64,000 nucleotides of DNA from Paratrimastix pyriformis (GCA_027972325.1 JAPMOS010000012.1:248001-312000); one strand, 5' to 3'. Positions 22,709 to 34,967 are shown, numbered from the stretch's first letter. The notes: generated from the letters alone by a model not told the origin. Made by a program: numbers and translations.

Positions 22709-25700
22709 TTACTTGGGGTCGGCGGGGCAAGCGGGTGGGTGGGCCGGGCCCGAGGGCGGGCACCGCAGGATGAGGGCCCCCCGCGGCAGGGCGTGGGTGG
22801 GCGAGTGGTCCCCGCCCCCTGCGGTAGGGGAAGAATGTGATGTTGTAGTTGTTGCCGCCGCTGCTGCTGGGGGCGAGGGCGGGGGCGGTCGGGGTCCCGC
22901 TTGGGGCCGCAGGAAGAGGCGGCGCCCGGGGGCCCGCGCAGCCGCCGGGGATGCGGATTGGGGCGTGTGGGGCAGGGGAAGGGGAAGGGGAAGGGGAAGG
23001 GGAAGGGGAGGAGGACCCGCCGTCCGGGGGGTGAGGACGAGGCGGCCCCGAATGGCCGAGAGCCGCAGGGGGCTGGCGCCGGGCTGGCTGGGCGGGGAGG
23101 GGCCAGCGGGTGCCACAGCTGCCTGATGAGGGGGGTCAGACGGCTGGGTGAGGAGGCCCGAGGCTGCCGGCTGGGTGAGAGGCGTTCCCGCACGTTGGAG
23201 CAGCGGTTGGCTGAAGGCGGCCGAGGGCAGCGGCGGGGGCGGAGCCGTGACCACGGGCTGGGGGGCGGCCGGAGGGGCCGTCATGATGGGGACTGCCGCC
23301 TGGGGGACGTCGGGGAGGGGGGTGACGGGTGGCTGGGCGGGCTGGAGCGGCGCCGTCCCTGCGGGCTGGGGGGGCGGGACTGCTGCTGCTGCCGCCGCCG
23401 CGAGGGGGAGCACGGACGGGGTCGCTACTGCCGCCGGCTGGGAGGCAGGCTGGGGTTGGGAGGGGGCCGTGGCCACGAGCACGGAGGGGGCCTGGACAAG
23501 TTGGGAGGTGGTTTCGGATCGATGCCCGGGGAGGAGGTCGAGGAGGTCTTTGGAGGGGGCCGTGGCAGCAGCGGGCTGGGGGTGGCAAGGGGACGGCGGC
23601 TGGGAGGCGGTCGGGTCGAGGGGGGGCGCGCTGCTCTCGGCAGCCCCCGCGGGAGGGCGAGCGGGACTGCAGATGCGGTGGAGCGGCTCTTGCATTTGCT
23701 GGTGCTGTGCTGGTGTTTGTGGTGGGGCAGGTTCGCGGTGCGGTGGGTCTGGTTGCGGTTGGGCCTGGGCGGGGGCCGCCCCCACCGGGGCCTGGGCGGG
23801 GCACGGGGTGGCATGGGTTGGTTGGGGTGGATTCGCGGGCCCCGACCGCCTTGCATGGAGCCGGGCCAGCAGGGCGTGCGAGCCCAGACCGCGCGGAGGC
23901 GGTTGCTGCTCGTGTTGTTGTTGCTGGTGCCCCGGCAGCGGCAGCTGCTCTTGTTGCCGGTCCGGTGCGGGCCCACCAGCCGCCGCCGGGTGCTGGGGCC
24001 CGCTCGTGGCGCAAGCGGGCCGACCATGGTCGCCGCCGCTCGGGGGGCGGCCCCCCTCCTCGGGCCCTGGGGTCGGCGCCTCCTCCCCCTCGGGGCCGGG
24101 CGGCCTGGCGGCGGGGTCGTTGGCGAGGAGGCCCATGTGCCGGTAGAAGCGGAGCACCTCGGGGGCGGCCCGGACCAGGAGCGGGTTGAAGTCGAACACC
24201 CGGAGCGTCTCCAGGCTGCGGGCCCGCGAGAGGGCCACGTAGGCCTGGCCGGGGCAGAAGACGTTGCCCAGGGAGACCTCGCACCGGTCCAGGGTCATCC
24301 CTGCAGCCCACCCAACCCAGGCAGCGGCCCCATGCGGCCCCATGCGGCCCGGCCGAGAGACGAGACGACACTCATCAGCCCGGGGGTGGCGCGGAAGGGG
24401 AACGATCGGGGTCGGGGTGGTGGAGGGCCGCGGTGGGGGGTGGCACGGGCCTTGGCACTTGTGGATGCTGAGCGACCAGGCCAGGGCAAGGGGCACCTGA
24501 TAGCGGGTGGCCATGACCTGCGCGCCCGGGACGTCCGCCCCCCCGCACCCACGAGAACACCGCCCCGACAACGGAAACGGTCGGTCGGTCGGCAGTATTG
24601 GGGAGAGCTGGAGCGGCATTACGTGGAACGGCGTGGTGCACTGTGGCGGGGAGCGGGACGATGGAGGAAGTGGGGTGGGGGGGGCGATGCCGGGCGGACG
24701 GGCCTTGCCCTGGACCTCGATCGACCAGCTCGAGCTTCAGCCGGACCAGCAGCCCATTGGCGAATCGCACCACGGGCTCCGGGGCCGGCCGGGCCCCGTC
24801 AGCAGCGGCATCCGGTTGCCCCGGCGGCCGCCCTGCTGCTGAAAGACCAGCGCCCTTCGAGGGGGTCCGCCGGGGCCCGGCCGGCCCGCCCAGGGGATGA
24901 AGTCGGCGTCGTCGTTGGTCCGCTGGGGAAGGGCAGCCCCAGCGGCGCCCCTTGGAGGGGGAGGGAGGAGGGGGCGGAGGCCGAGGCCGGGGGGAGGGGA
25001 GCTGCGGAAGGGGGTGGTGGTGGGGGTGGAGCGGGGTCCGGGTGAGGCTGGAAGGGAGGGGCTGGATGGAACGGAGGGGTGGGGGGGAAGGGACGGCGGG
25101 GGGGTTGATGGCCGAGGGGAGGGCGACCAGGGGCGCCGATCCGAAGGGGATGGGGAAAGTGGCGGCGGGGGGCGCCCCAAGCGTGTTGAAGAGTGGGGGG
25201 ATCGCCGGGGGAAGGGGCCCGACTCCATGCTGCTGCTGCTGTTGTTGGAGTTGTTGTTGTTGTTGTTGCTGCTGCTGCATGAAGATGGCCAGCTGCTGCA
25301 GCTCGCCCATGGAGGTCACCCGAACGACGGGGCCCCCAGGACGCAGCTGGAAGTGGGCCTCGAGGTCCATCAGGGCGGGGCCAACCATGGCCATGGGTGG
25401 GGCGGGGGCCACCGGGGCCGGGGCCGGGGCCGGGGCGGGGAGAAGGAAGGGATTTGCCGGGGCTGCCCCGGGGCCGGCGAACGGCGCACCGGGTGCAGAT
25501 GCGGGCGGGGGTGGCGGCACGGGCGGCCTGCCCCAGCCGCCCTTGAGGCCCGGCCCGGGCTGGTTGCGGTTGGCGAAGAGGGAGCCCCCCGACCCCGTCC
25601 CGGCCGACCGGGTGGCCCGCCGGTCGGAGCGGCGGGTGCGCGGGCCCGGGCGGCGCCGTGGCTGCGGGACGGGCGATGGCTCGTAGTCGCCGTCCGCCTC

Positions 25701-28700
25701 CCCGGCCGAGCTGTCGACGTCCTCATCGTCGTCTTCCGCAGCCGCCTCATCCCCCTCATCATCATCACCAACCGCCTCCGCCTCCGTCGCTGCCTCCGCT
25801 TCATCAGCCTCCGCCTCCTCTTCTTCGCGGCCCTCCTCGGCTCCGCTCCCCTCGGAGGCGGGGCGAGCGCCCTCGGCGGCATCGCTGTCGAGGATGGTTG
25901 GGGGGCTGCGGGCCGCTGGAGGGGCTGCCGCTCCCTCGGGCCCCGCCGTGGGTGGGTGGGGGCGCAGGGACATGGTGAGGGTGGTCTGCACCATGCCGCC
26001 CCGGGGTGGCGGGGCGGCGGCCGTCTTCAGGGCGGCCCGGCGGAGGGCCCGCTTGGAGGCCGCCCGGGTCTGAGGGGCCCGCTGCTCGACCCGCGGCCGC
26101 CGGGTGCGGCTCGATTGCGGGGACGCCGCCTCGCCGCCACGGCCAGGGGACCGTGCGTGGCGCCCCAGCGCTGTGGTTGGGTCCATCTGATGCTGCTCCT
26201 GCGGGTGGTGGGGAGGCGGTGGCGGTGGCGGTGGCGGTGGCGGTGGCGGTGGCGGTGGCGGTGGCGGTGGCGGTGGCGGTGGCGGTGGCGGTGGCGGTGG
26301 CGGTGGCGGTGGCGGTGGCGGTGGCGGTGGCGGTGGCGGTGGCTTCGGGGCTTGCGGGTGGGTGGAATTGGTGGTGCTGGTGTCCTCGGGGCGCCGGCCC
26401 TGCCCCTGGCGGCTCTCCTGGCGGCGGCGCCAGTCCTCGTGGCCACGGTGCCCCTCGTCGGGCCACCGGTCATCTTCCCGGCGGCGGTCGCCCCCACGCC
26501 GCCCGTCTTCCTGCCGCCAATCGTCCCGAGGGCCACTCGTGCGGCCCGCCTCGTGCCTCCAGTCCTCGCGGCTCCCCCCCTGGCGGCCCGTCTGGCGGCC
26601 TTCCCGGCGCCGCCAATCGTCATCCTGACGGCTGCCCCGGTCCAGGGTGGGGCGGTCATCCTCCGCCCGGCTGGTCTGGGGGCCGTACTCGTCCGAGGTG
26701 TCCCCCAGGTAGATGGCCTCCCGGGAGGCTCGGAAGCCCACCACCACCCCGCGGGTCCCGTTGACCAGGCCCATGCTGGGCATGAGGTTCTTCAGCAGAA
26801 GCACCTGAGGTGAGTGCAGCCGCGGTCGTGGCGTGCGGAGTGCAAGCAGCGATGATGATCACCGCCGCGGGAGGAAGGAGGCAGAGCAGAGAAAGGAGGA
26901 TGATTATGCCCGGCGCCATGATGGGAATTCACGCTCTGGGACCACCCGCGAGGGCTCCGGTTCATGGGGCCCGGTTTGACGTCATGTTTTGGTGCATATG
27001 GCCCCAGAGACCTCCTGGTAGGCCCCACCGAGACCCATCACTTTTCGGCATGCTGTCCGAACAGGGCGCTGCTCCCCCACTCGACTCGGCCCCTTTGGCC
27101 CTTCCTCGCCCACGCTTCATGTGGTGATTGGTCTTCGCGCCCTTGCGGTTGTGGTGGGGTGCGAGCGGGGGTGCGAGCGGGGGTGCGAGCGGGGGCGCGG
27201 CGGGGGCGCGGCGGGGGCGCGGCTGGGCGGACCTGGGCGCCCTCCTTGAGGTCGATGGTGCTCCGGGCGAGGCAGCTCTTGTCCAGCTGCTCCAGGAAGG
27301 GCGATCGGCCCGAGTCGATTGCCTGGGAGGACGTCCCAGGGGGCATTGGGGCCAGGGCGGTGGAGCGGGCGGGAGAGCGGGCGGAAGTGGTGGAGCGGGC
27401 GGTGGAGCGGGCGGGAGAGCTGATGGGGAAGCGAGGGAGAGGTGGCATGGGGTGGATGCAGGCCGGACCACGTAAGTGGTGGCGGCGCCGGGGAGGGCCT
27501 TGAGCTTGGCGGCATTCTGCGGGTTGGTCCCGGTCGGGAGGCCGGCAGGGAAAAGGAGGGCAGCGCACGGGTGAGTGTCCGTCGAGTGGGTGCGGGTGCG
27601 GGTGCGGGTGCGGGTGCGGGTGCGGGTGCGGGTGCGGGTGCGGGTGCGGGTGCGGGTGCGGGGGCAGACCTCGGCCTCGACGTCGATGTTAAGCGGGTAG
27701 AGCCGCGTGGGCGCGATCCCTGCCCCACCACATGCACGGAGGAGGAGGGGGTGCGCGGACAGGAGCCCAGAGTCGGGTGAGGAGAAGTCAGAGGAGAAGA
27801 GTCGTCGGAGTCGGAGTCGGAGGGATGGGATAATGGGATCGGGGCGGACCGTCATCGGGGAAGGTCGTCGCACGGAGCTGCGTCAGCCGTGCGGCCGTGG
27901 GGCGCGAGCAGAGGCCCACCCGGAGCTCGTTGAGCATGTCCGTGAACTCGGAGGCCGTCTGCCGGTAGATCCGCCTGGGGGGGGGGGGGGGGGGGACGAC
28001 CCCGTCGTCGCCAAGGAGGAGGGAGGGAGGGAGGGAGGGAGGGAGGAAAGGACGGACCGGAGCTCGATGGAGACCTCGAAGACCCGCTCCCAAGACTGGG
28101 CTCGGAAGGCGAACTCGGCGTGGTCTTCGTCACCCCGCTTGGAGACTGGGGGCAACTGAAGAAAGTCGCCGACGGCGACGACCTGGATGCCGCCGAAGGG
28201 CAGCGGGCAGTGGCGCACCGCCCGGGCGATGGTCTCGATCTTGTCGAAGAGCGCGGCCGAGATCTACATGTCAGGGGGGTTCGCAGGTGTGTCGTGGCGC
28301 AGTAATTGAACAAACCATGGAGATCTCGTCGATCACAAGGACCCGCGTCTCGGTCCACCTCTTCCGGGGGCTCTTCTGCGAGGCCATACCGATCAGCTTG
28401 CCCATGTCGCCCGACCCGAGACCGATCCCCGCCCAGGCATGCAAGGTGGTTCCACCAATCGCCACTGACCAAACAACAGGTGAGCGTGCGCAAGACGGAC
28501 CGCCACAGACCGGCAGCGATTCCGGTACTCGCGGTAATCGCAACCTCCGCGTCCTACGGGAAGAGTCCAACCACCGAAATCGATGGTGAAGCACACAGAC
28601 AGCTCCGAAAGCTTCGATGATTCGGGACAAGAGAAAACTTTTCCCGGTGCCCGCACCACCAGTGATGAAGATGCTTTTCCTCTGGTTGACGACCAGATCG

Positions 28701-29012
28701 AAAGCGTGGGCCTGGTCACCCTCGAGGGCCACCTTCGTGGCTTCAGGGGGGGCATGGGGTGGCTTTTCTTCGAAAATTGGGGCGTCCATCATCTCTTTGA
28801 AAGACACCCCTGCATTCCCCAAAGGGTGCGACCCGAATGCCGGGCTCCGACAGACGGTGGTCCTCTGCAGGCGGGGATTGCGCGGCGGAGGTTTTTGGTT
28901 TTTTCCCCAGCGATGCGAGAAGGCCTTCGTTGGAGGAGAAACCCCAACGCGCCAAGGATCCCTCTGTGCTTCCTTCCGATTTTGGCGAAAATGCGATGAG
29001 TTTTTCAATGAA
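22709..29012 (-). CDS. PIF1: PIF1-family DNA helicase with a very large internal insertion
   Basis: Helicase motifs in order: Walker A FITGGAGTGKSFLLSRII (near 28640), TTLHAWAGIGLG, Walker B VLVIDEISM joined over a GTTTGT...TAG intron to ISAALFDKIE, VVAVGDFLQLPPVSKRGD, FAFRAQSWERVF, VEAENAAKLKALPGA, KEGAQ joined to VLLLKNLMPSMGLVNGTRGV, then PLALAWSLSIHKCQG and DRCEVSLGNVFCPGQAYVAL. PIF1 helicases unwind forks, G-quadruplexes and telomeric DNA 5'-to-3'. Between GVVVGF (ends 26733) and PVVRFANG (begins 24776) about 650 residues are inserted: an Asp/Arg-rich part, a long poly-Pro tract, an acidic patch and poly-Gln. A second Pro/Gln-rich tail follows the core. The initiator ATG is unresolved; coding is visible from about 29012 in a frame linked by a GTCTGT...GCAG intron. 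Confidence 0.9.
26216..26341 (+). repeat. (GGTGGC)n array encoding poly-Pro in the PIF1 insertion
   Basis: About 20 copies of GGTGGC read as CCA/CCG proline codons on the minus strand, giving a run of roughly 40 prolines within the large PIF1 insertion. Confidence 0.95.
27590..27662 (+). repeat. (GGGTGC)n array in PIF1 intron
   Basis: About 12 copies of a GGTGCG hexamer lie in the intron that starts GTCTGC just after the exon ending VEAE. Confidence 0.9.
27977..27995 (+). repeat. G19 run, poly(C) on PIF1 sense strand
   Basis: This homopolymer lies in the PIF1 region, close to an intron starting GTCCGTCC after the exon that carries FAFRAQSWERVF. Confidence 0.85.
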
Positions 29013-29082
29013 AACGGGAGGGAGGTTGGGAAAGGAGAGGAGCAAGGAGAGAAAAGGGGAATGGGGAGAATGGGTGCCATGA

Positions 29083-30959
29083 TCATCTTCTGTTGTGGCG
29101 CTTCTTCCGATGGGACTTGCCGCCGCGCGGCTCGTTGGGGTTTCTCCTCCCGTAGCCGATCTGCACCTCGGTCGAGGTCTGACGGGGCCCGCCGCCGAAC
29201 TCAAAGACCCCGTCATCGTCCCCGGTCTTCTTGCGGTTCTTGCGGGCAATCCGCTGGCGCTCGATATAGACGTCCTCGCGGAGGATCAGATCGGTGTTAT
29301 GCCGACCGCCCTTGGGGGCCGGGATGTTGAACTACAGGCGGGCGAAGATCGAAGATGGTGAGGAGGAGGGGGCGGGAGATGCCGGGCCGGCAGACCTGGG
29401 TGCCGCGAAGGCTGGGGAGGGTGCGGGGCCGCCCAACCAGGACCTTGCCGTCCTCCGTGACCCGGTAGCCGACCTTCCGCAGGCCAGGCAGACCACAGTT
29501 GGGGCAGAATTTGCGGGCGGGGTCCTTGCACGCCCTGGGAGATGACGCGGAGAAAATGGCGACGTGGTAGGTGAACATGGGGCAGATGTGGCGGGAGGGG
29601 GGTGGTATGAGTGGGAGGGGGTAGAGAGGGTGATGTGAGGGACAGCCGGGTCAGAGACAAGGGGCGACGCCAAAGCGGGGAGGCCGCAGACTGGAAGCAG
29701 CCGTCGCAGCGGAGCACAAAGTGGCGAAGGGAGGTGATCGCCTTGCCCTGGTTGGACAGCAGCCGCAGCCCAATCTGCAAGGCGACGTTCTGGCCGACCC
29801 AAACGAAGCGCACGCGCCAAGAAAGACAGGCCGATGAGCGAGCGAGCCAGCAGGGGGTGTCTGCGGACCTGGACCGCAAAGTCGGTCGTCATCAGGGCGA
29901 CGGGGGGCGTCACGGCAGGGATGTGCGTGGTGGCCTGGGTGCCCTTCTTGTGCAGGTGGATATTGTCCGGGGTAATCCCTGCGATGCGGAAAACGGCGAA
30001 GGGGCGTCGGATCGGCCTGGAGGGCAGCAGGGAACAGACATCCATCATCATCGTCGTCGTCCGCGTCGCACGTGGGAGCCATCCCGACATTGAGGATGCG
30101 GCTCTTGCCGATCTGGCGGGGCACAGCGGCCATTGGGGCGGCTGCGACAGGTGCAGGTGCAGGTGCAGGTGCAGGTGCAGGTGCTGCGGGTGCTGCGGGT
30201 GCTGCGGGTGCTGCGGGTGCTGCGGGTGCTGCGGGTGCTGCGGGTGCTGCGGGTGCGGGTGCCGCGGGTGCGGGTGCGGGTGCCGCGGGTGCGGGTGCCG
30301 ATGTCGGGCGAGACCATCGGGCCGACGCATCGGCGGGGAGTTCGTCGAAAAGCTGGCCACGGACTGCGCCGGAGAAAAAAGGGTCAGTGAGCGAATGCAT
30401 GGGGCACCGACATTCTGGGGCCAGTCCGAAGAAATCATCGAGAGAACAAAGTGGGGCCATAGTTTGGGCAAATGGAGGCGTGCCGGCCAGTGGTTTCAAG
30501 CCGCCACCAAGCTGAAGGGGCAGTGAACTTCGAATGAATGTTATGCAAGGACAGACAGCAGGCGGATTGACCCGGAGATTTTTCAATCCATTTGTCTCCT
30601 TTTCCAACATCCAAGCAAGTGCGATAATCTGGAGATCGACAGCCGAGAGAGTGGCGAAGTCTCCAGTTTTCTTCGCGAAAGCAATGACTGTGACAACAGG
30701 TAGGTCTTGGAAGTGTCCTTGTAGGTTCACACAGACCGGCTTTCTTTGCTTCGTCTGATGGGGAACGGATTTTGAGTGGAAGTCGAGCCAACTTCGCGCG
30801 GGACTCGGCATCACGGATTTCATTGACCACCCCATCGATTGTGAAAAGGTCCCAGTCGAAGAACCGGTCATATTGGAAGTAGGAGATAATAGCACCACTG
30901 TCAAGGACGAGCTGCCTTTTGGGGCCCGTCTGTGCGGGAAGGGCTCCTGATGGTTCCAT
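29083..30959 (-). CDS. NOB1: NOB1 18S rRNA 3'-end endonuclease
   Basis: The start at 30959 reads MEPSGALPAQTGPKRQ, followed by the PIN nuclease domain: LVLDSGAIISYFQ (catalytic Asp), VVNEIRD (catalytic Glu), then FAKKTGDFATLSAVDLQIIA. These match NOB1 motifs such as EFSKKTGDYPSLSATD. The first intron is GTCTGT...ACAG after DEAKKA. A Pro/Ala linker encoded by GGTGCA/GGTGCTGCG repeats (30149-30301) sits in the middle. The C-terminal half has the NOB1 block NVALQIGLRLLSNQGKAI, zinc ribbon CDGC and FCPNCG, the PKGGRHNTD segment and a basic tail. NOB1 makes the final cleavage that frees 18S rRNA from 20S pre-rRNA in late 40S particles. The stop is TGA at 29085-29083, about 70 bp upstream of PIF1 coding on the same strand. 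Confidence 0.92.
30149..30301 (+). repeat. GGTGCA / GGTGCTGCG repeats encoding Pro-Ala linker of NOB1
   Basis: Hexamer and nonamer repeats read in the NOB1 frame as Ala-Pro and Ala-Ala-Pro units, making a linker of about 50 residues between the PIN half and the zinc ribbon. Confidence 0.9.
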
Positions 30960-31065
30960 CTCGCCGGTTCGGTCGGATTTTTTGACATGTCGGGATCTTT
31001 GACAAGACGAGATCTTACAAACCGAAAAAACTGTCGCAGAAAATAATGATAAAGGAATCGCTCGA

Positions 31066-34000
31066 TTATCGTTTCCTCTTGACGGTGCTCGGCGGTCCTG
31101 TGAGAGATGGTTGACCCCCAAAGACCGGGCGTGCATTGCTATGTGTGCTTGTGGCGCAAGCGCAGGCGGGGCATGACGGGGGTGTCTGGAGGGGAGCTGT
31201 GCGAGAGAGGGGTGTCCGGAGGGATTCGGCGTGTCGTCCAGGGGCGCTGGAGGAGACCGGTTGGGTATGCGTGGAGAGGGGGAGGGGCTGTTGGGGTGGC
31301 TGAGATTTTCGCGAGTTGGGCGACAGGGAACATCTCCATGGGGGCCGGCTTTCGATCGGAGATGGAGCACGGCCCCTTCGGCCCGCGGGATGGTGGTGGG
31401 CGGCCTCCTCTTGGCAAGAGGACGGGGCCTGCGGGTGGCAGACGGCCGTTTGCGGGGTGGTCTGCTGCTTCTCCCTGGGCGAGAGCGGCGTCTGGGGCAC
31501 GCCCTGGGGGGGCATGGCGGCCTCCTTGGCGCTTGCCCAGTCGTCATCGAGTCCCCCGTCGCCCGGTTCCGTTGTCCCTCCTGGGGGCAGGGGCGGGGGC
31601 GGGGGCGAGGCGGCGCCGCTGCTGCCCCGGATGGCTCGCTGGAGCTTCTCGAACTGGGCGTTCCAGCCGGCCACCAGGCTCCGGCGCTCCTCGGCCCAGG
31701 CGCCCGCCTCGCGCGCGTGCTCCCCTACCGCAGCAGAGAGAGCGTCCCGGGCCCCTGCGAGTTGTTGGGCCTGCGTTGTGTGTGTGTGTGGAAGAGGGGA
31801 GGGATGTCATTCGAGCAACTCAGGCGCAGTGAAAGGGACGTGGGGAGTGGCCGATGGGAAAACGGGGCCGACCAGCTCCTGAGATGCGGACTGCTGGCCG
31901 CGCAGGTCGGCCGTCAGGCGCTCGATGAGGGCCTGTGCTCGGACCAGGTCCTGCTGCGACCCATGCCGCCCCATCCATCGCCCCCGGGGTGGGCGGGGGT
32001 CAGCGGGGGTGGTGGGGGAGGGATCAGGGAAGGAGCAGCGGCACCCCGTGGGTCGGGATGGAGGTGCTGGCGATGGGGAGGGCATGCCATGGCGACCTCG
32101 CTGCTCGGCTGTTGCTGGGCCCCTCGGGCGTCGACCGGGGGCAGAGCGGAGGCTGGGGCTGCTTCCCCCTCGACGGGCAGGCTGCATTCCGTCACCAGGG
32201 GCAAGGGCGTCTCCGAAAGGCGGCGCGGCTGCGAGGGCAGGGCGGCTGGGGCGATGGCGGGGGCGGGGGCGGGTGTGGCCAGAGGCGATGAAGCCGACTC
32301 GGGGGCGGACTGGCAGGGGGCCACCGCCCCGGCCGAGTCTGCGGTGGCCTGCTGGGGTCCTGCCGACGGGCCGCCGCCCCGGGGGAGGAGCCGCTCCGAG
32401 GCGGCGCCCCGGGCGGTGGGCAGCGGGCCCGAGGCGGCCGGGCCGGGCGGCAGAGGGGTTGAGGTGGGGCCGGGGGGGAACTGGGGGCTGGTGAGGGGCG
32501 TGGGCGGGCATGCTGGCGTCCCCGCGGGGCGAAGGGCTCCGTCGCGCGAGGCGGCGGGGGTGGGGGTGGGGGTGGCAGCGGGGTTGATTGCGAATGGGAG
32601 GGAGGATGGGAGAGCGGAAGATGACTGGTGGGGCGCCGCCGGATGGGCGGGGGCGGCAGCGCTGTGCCCGTGGGGCCGCTGGAGCAGCTCGAGCCGGGTC
32701 AGGATGGGCGTGAAGTGGCGCGCCAGGGGCGAGGCGGGCCGCATGGCGGTCAACAGGGGCGTGGGCGCAGCGGCCGGGGGGGTGGCCAGCGGGACGAGGG
32801 GGAAGAGACCTCCGCCAGAGAACACCGGCCCGGCCGCCGCCGCCCCACCCCCACCGACGGGGGCCTGAGCCGGGGTGCCGGCCGCAGGGGCGGGGGTGCT
32901 GCCGGGGGCGGGGGTGGGCGGGTAGGGCAGGGCCGGCTGGGCGGCCAGGAGGGGCGTGTCGGCCGTGACCAGCAGGATGCCGCCTTGCTGCTGGCCGGGC
33001 GGTGGGCCGGCGGGGCGGCTGCGGGGGGGCATGGGGCTGGTGAAGGGCGTCCGCGGCGGGAAGGAACTCGTCTGGTTGACGGCTTGCTGCTGCTGCTGCT
33101 GGTGGTGGTGTTGGCGGGGCTGCTGGATCCCGGTGGCGGATGGCGGCGGGGCCATGGAGAGTGAGCCGGGCCCCTCGGGTGGGTAGGTGGCGAGGGGCGG
33201 GGGCGGGGGCGGGGGCGGGGCCGGCTCGACGGCTCCACGCGAGAGGCGCTCCAACGCCCATTCGGCCTGCCAGAAGCGGACCGGAGGGCGTGAGAATGCA
33301 GTGGAGGTGCAGTGCGGAGGGAGGGGAGGAGGAGAGTGAGCGGGACCTTGAGGCGCTCCAGCTGTGCGTCCAGCCGCCTCCGCTCGGCCTCGGCCTCGTT
33401 CAGGCGCCGAAGCGAATCCCGGCCCAACCTGCAGAGAACCGAGGAGCGAGAAGAAGGGCTGCCCATGAAAGGTGGGGGGGCGGAACGCAGGGGTCGGGGA
33501 GGGAGCGGAAGTGGCGGGGTGGCGGACTGCTCCTTGGCGGCCTCGAGGCGGGCCGGCCAGGCCTCCAGCTCGGCCCGGGTCCCCTGCAGGTCGGCCAGCA
33601 GGACGATGCGCTCCTGCTGCAGGTCGGCCAGGCGCTCCTCCAGCCCCCTGCCGGGGCAGCAGCAGGACAAGCAACCAAGCCCATCAGGACGGGAAGGCTC
33701 GGGCGGGCGGGCGGGCGGGCGGGCGGGCGGGCGGGCGGGCGGGCGGGCGGGCGGGCGGGCGGGCGGGCGGGCGGACCGGTTCGTTTGTTCGAGTCGGGCT
33801 ACCTCGGGGCTTTGAGAGATTTCCGCTGGCCGAGGAATTTGAACGGGAGTCTGGGCTGCGTCCTGGGAAGAAGGTGCAACGAAGGCCACGACAACAACGG
33901 GCACGAACCTTGGCGCTCAGTAATGCCTGCAGATCCCGGACCTGGGCTTCGAGTTCAAGGATGTGGTCTCCCCCTTGGGAATGGCTCACCTCCGATAAAT

Positions 34001-34296
34001 TTGTCTCGAGATCTTTCATTTTTTGGTCGCGTTCGACGAGAGTTTTCGTCAGGGCATCGTTGGCCTGCTGGAGGGTGTCCATTTGGGCCTTAATCTCGGC
34101 AATTTCGTCGACAAGCTGTCTGTTGTGAAGAATAATTTTTGTTGGATGGCACACAAACCTTCTGCTTCGAAATTGTAATTGTGCGAACTTCATCACACAT
34201 GAGTTGTTGTGTTTCTTCATAGAAAGTTTGCTGATCTTGGAGCAGTTCTAAGAGCTGCTCCTTCGATAGCCCATTTGGATCCAGCGACTGGAGCAT
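31066..34296 (-). CDS. Coiled-coil and proline-rich protein, function unknown
   Basis: The N-terminus, from the ATG at 34296, is MLQSLDPNGLSKEQLLELLQ, then over a GTTTGT intron LVDEIAEIKAQMDTLQQAND and a further heptad-rich stretch to ELEAQVRDLQALLSAK. Later exons keep short coiled-coil pieces (LNEAEAERRRLDAQLERLK, WNAQFEKLQRAIRGS) between long Pro/Ala/Thr-rich regions. The last small exon ends PPSTVKRKR and stops at 31068-31066. Between exons lie a (GGGC)n array and many GC-rich low-complexity stretches, so the central exon boundaries are uncertain. The layout suggests a structural or scaffold protein, but I recognise no family. It is head-to-head with the small coiled-coil gene, 94 bp away. 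Confidence 0.55.
33701..33773 (+). repeat. (GGGC)n tetranucleotide array
   Basis: About 18 copies lie in an intron of the coiled-coil gene. The unit is the reverse complement of the (CCCG)n arrays at 16157-16222 and 49263-49321. Confidence 0.95.
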
Positions 34297-34390
34297 GGAC
34301 CCAAAACAAATTTTGGAAAAGGGATTTGAAAAGGAGACTAGTAGGTTTTTCCGGGGTCACTCTTCCGCAAGAGGGAAAAGCATTTCAATC
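34297..34390. promoter_or_regulatory. Divergent intergenic region between two coiled-coil genes
   Basis: 94 AT-rich bp separate opposed start codons. It is a likely bidirectional promoter with no recognised motif. Confidence 0.4.
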
Positions 34391-34967
34391 ATGCAAGCAG
34401 TTGCCACTATTGAAAAGCAGGCCGAGGCCTCCGAGCAGAAGATTGCCGAATTGGATCAGGTTTGACAATATCTTGGGGACCATGGACGAACTTATCTTTA
34501 TCGTGGTTTTCCTCTCCCGGCCTTCAGAGGCTGTCTCAGGTTGAGACTCTGATTTCCGGCGCCGGTGGTGCGGATGAAATTCGCAAATATAAGCAGACCA
34601 TGCTTGAGAAGCTTCGCGGTCTGCGCTGCACACGCTTTTTGCTCTTTTCACACGTGCGCACGACACCCTGCAGATCTCCGAATCACGATTGGCGCCGACA
34701 ACCGCAAGGCTACTGCCCTTGAGCAGAGCCTGAAGCAGGTTTGTTCCCCGATTCCTGCTTTCCTCCTCATGCCACCATCATCGATCGCCTCTATCGCCCA
34801 GCTCACTGAGGAGAACGAACGCCTCAAGGGCGAGAACAAGGCTCTTCACTACCAGGTGAAGGTTTGCAGAGGTTTTTGTTGCTCGATTGACCTCTCTCCC
34901 CTCGCAGACCCTGGTCCGGAGCCTGAACGAGGAGGAGGCCAAGGTGGCCCAGCTCTCCCACCACTAA
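34391..34967 (+). CDS. Small coiled-coil protein, about 115 residues
   Basis: Five short exons join cleanly. The protein starts MQAVATIEKQAEASEQKIAE, continues LSQVETLISGAGGADEIRKY and LRITIGADNRKATALEQSLK, then LTEENERLKGENKALHYQVK, and ends LVRSLNEEEAKVAQLSHH. Introns start GTTTGA, GTCTGC, GTTTGT and GTTTGC and end in AG. The first, second and fourth exons have clear heptad repeats with few prolines, so it should form a parallel or antiparallel coiled coil, perhaps as a subunit of a larger complex. No family was recognised. The stop is TAA at 34965-34967. Confidence 0.65.

Noticed and set aside
22901-26813. Long plus-strand open frames of 600-700 codons opposite PIF1.
   Set aside because: They are Gly/Arg-rich mirror images of the PIF1 Pro/Gln tail and insertion, with no family match.
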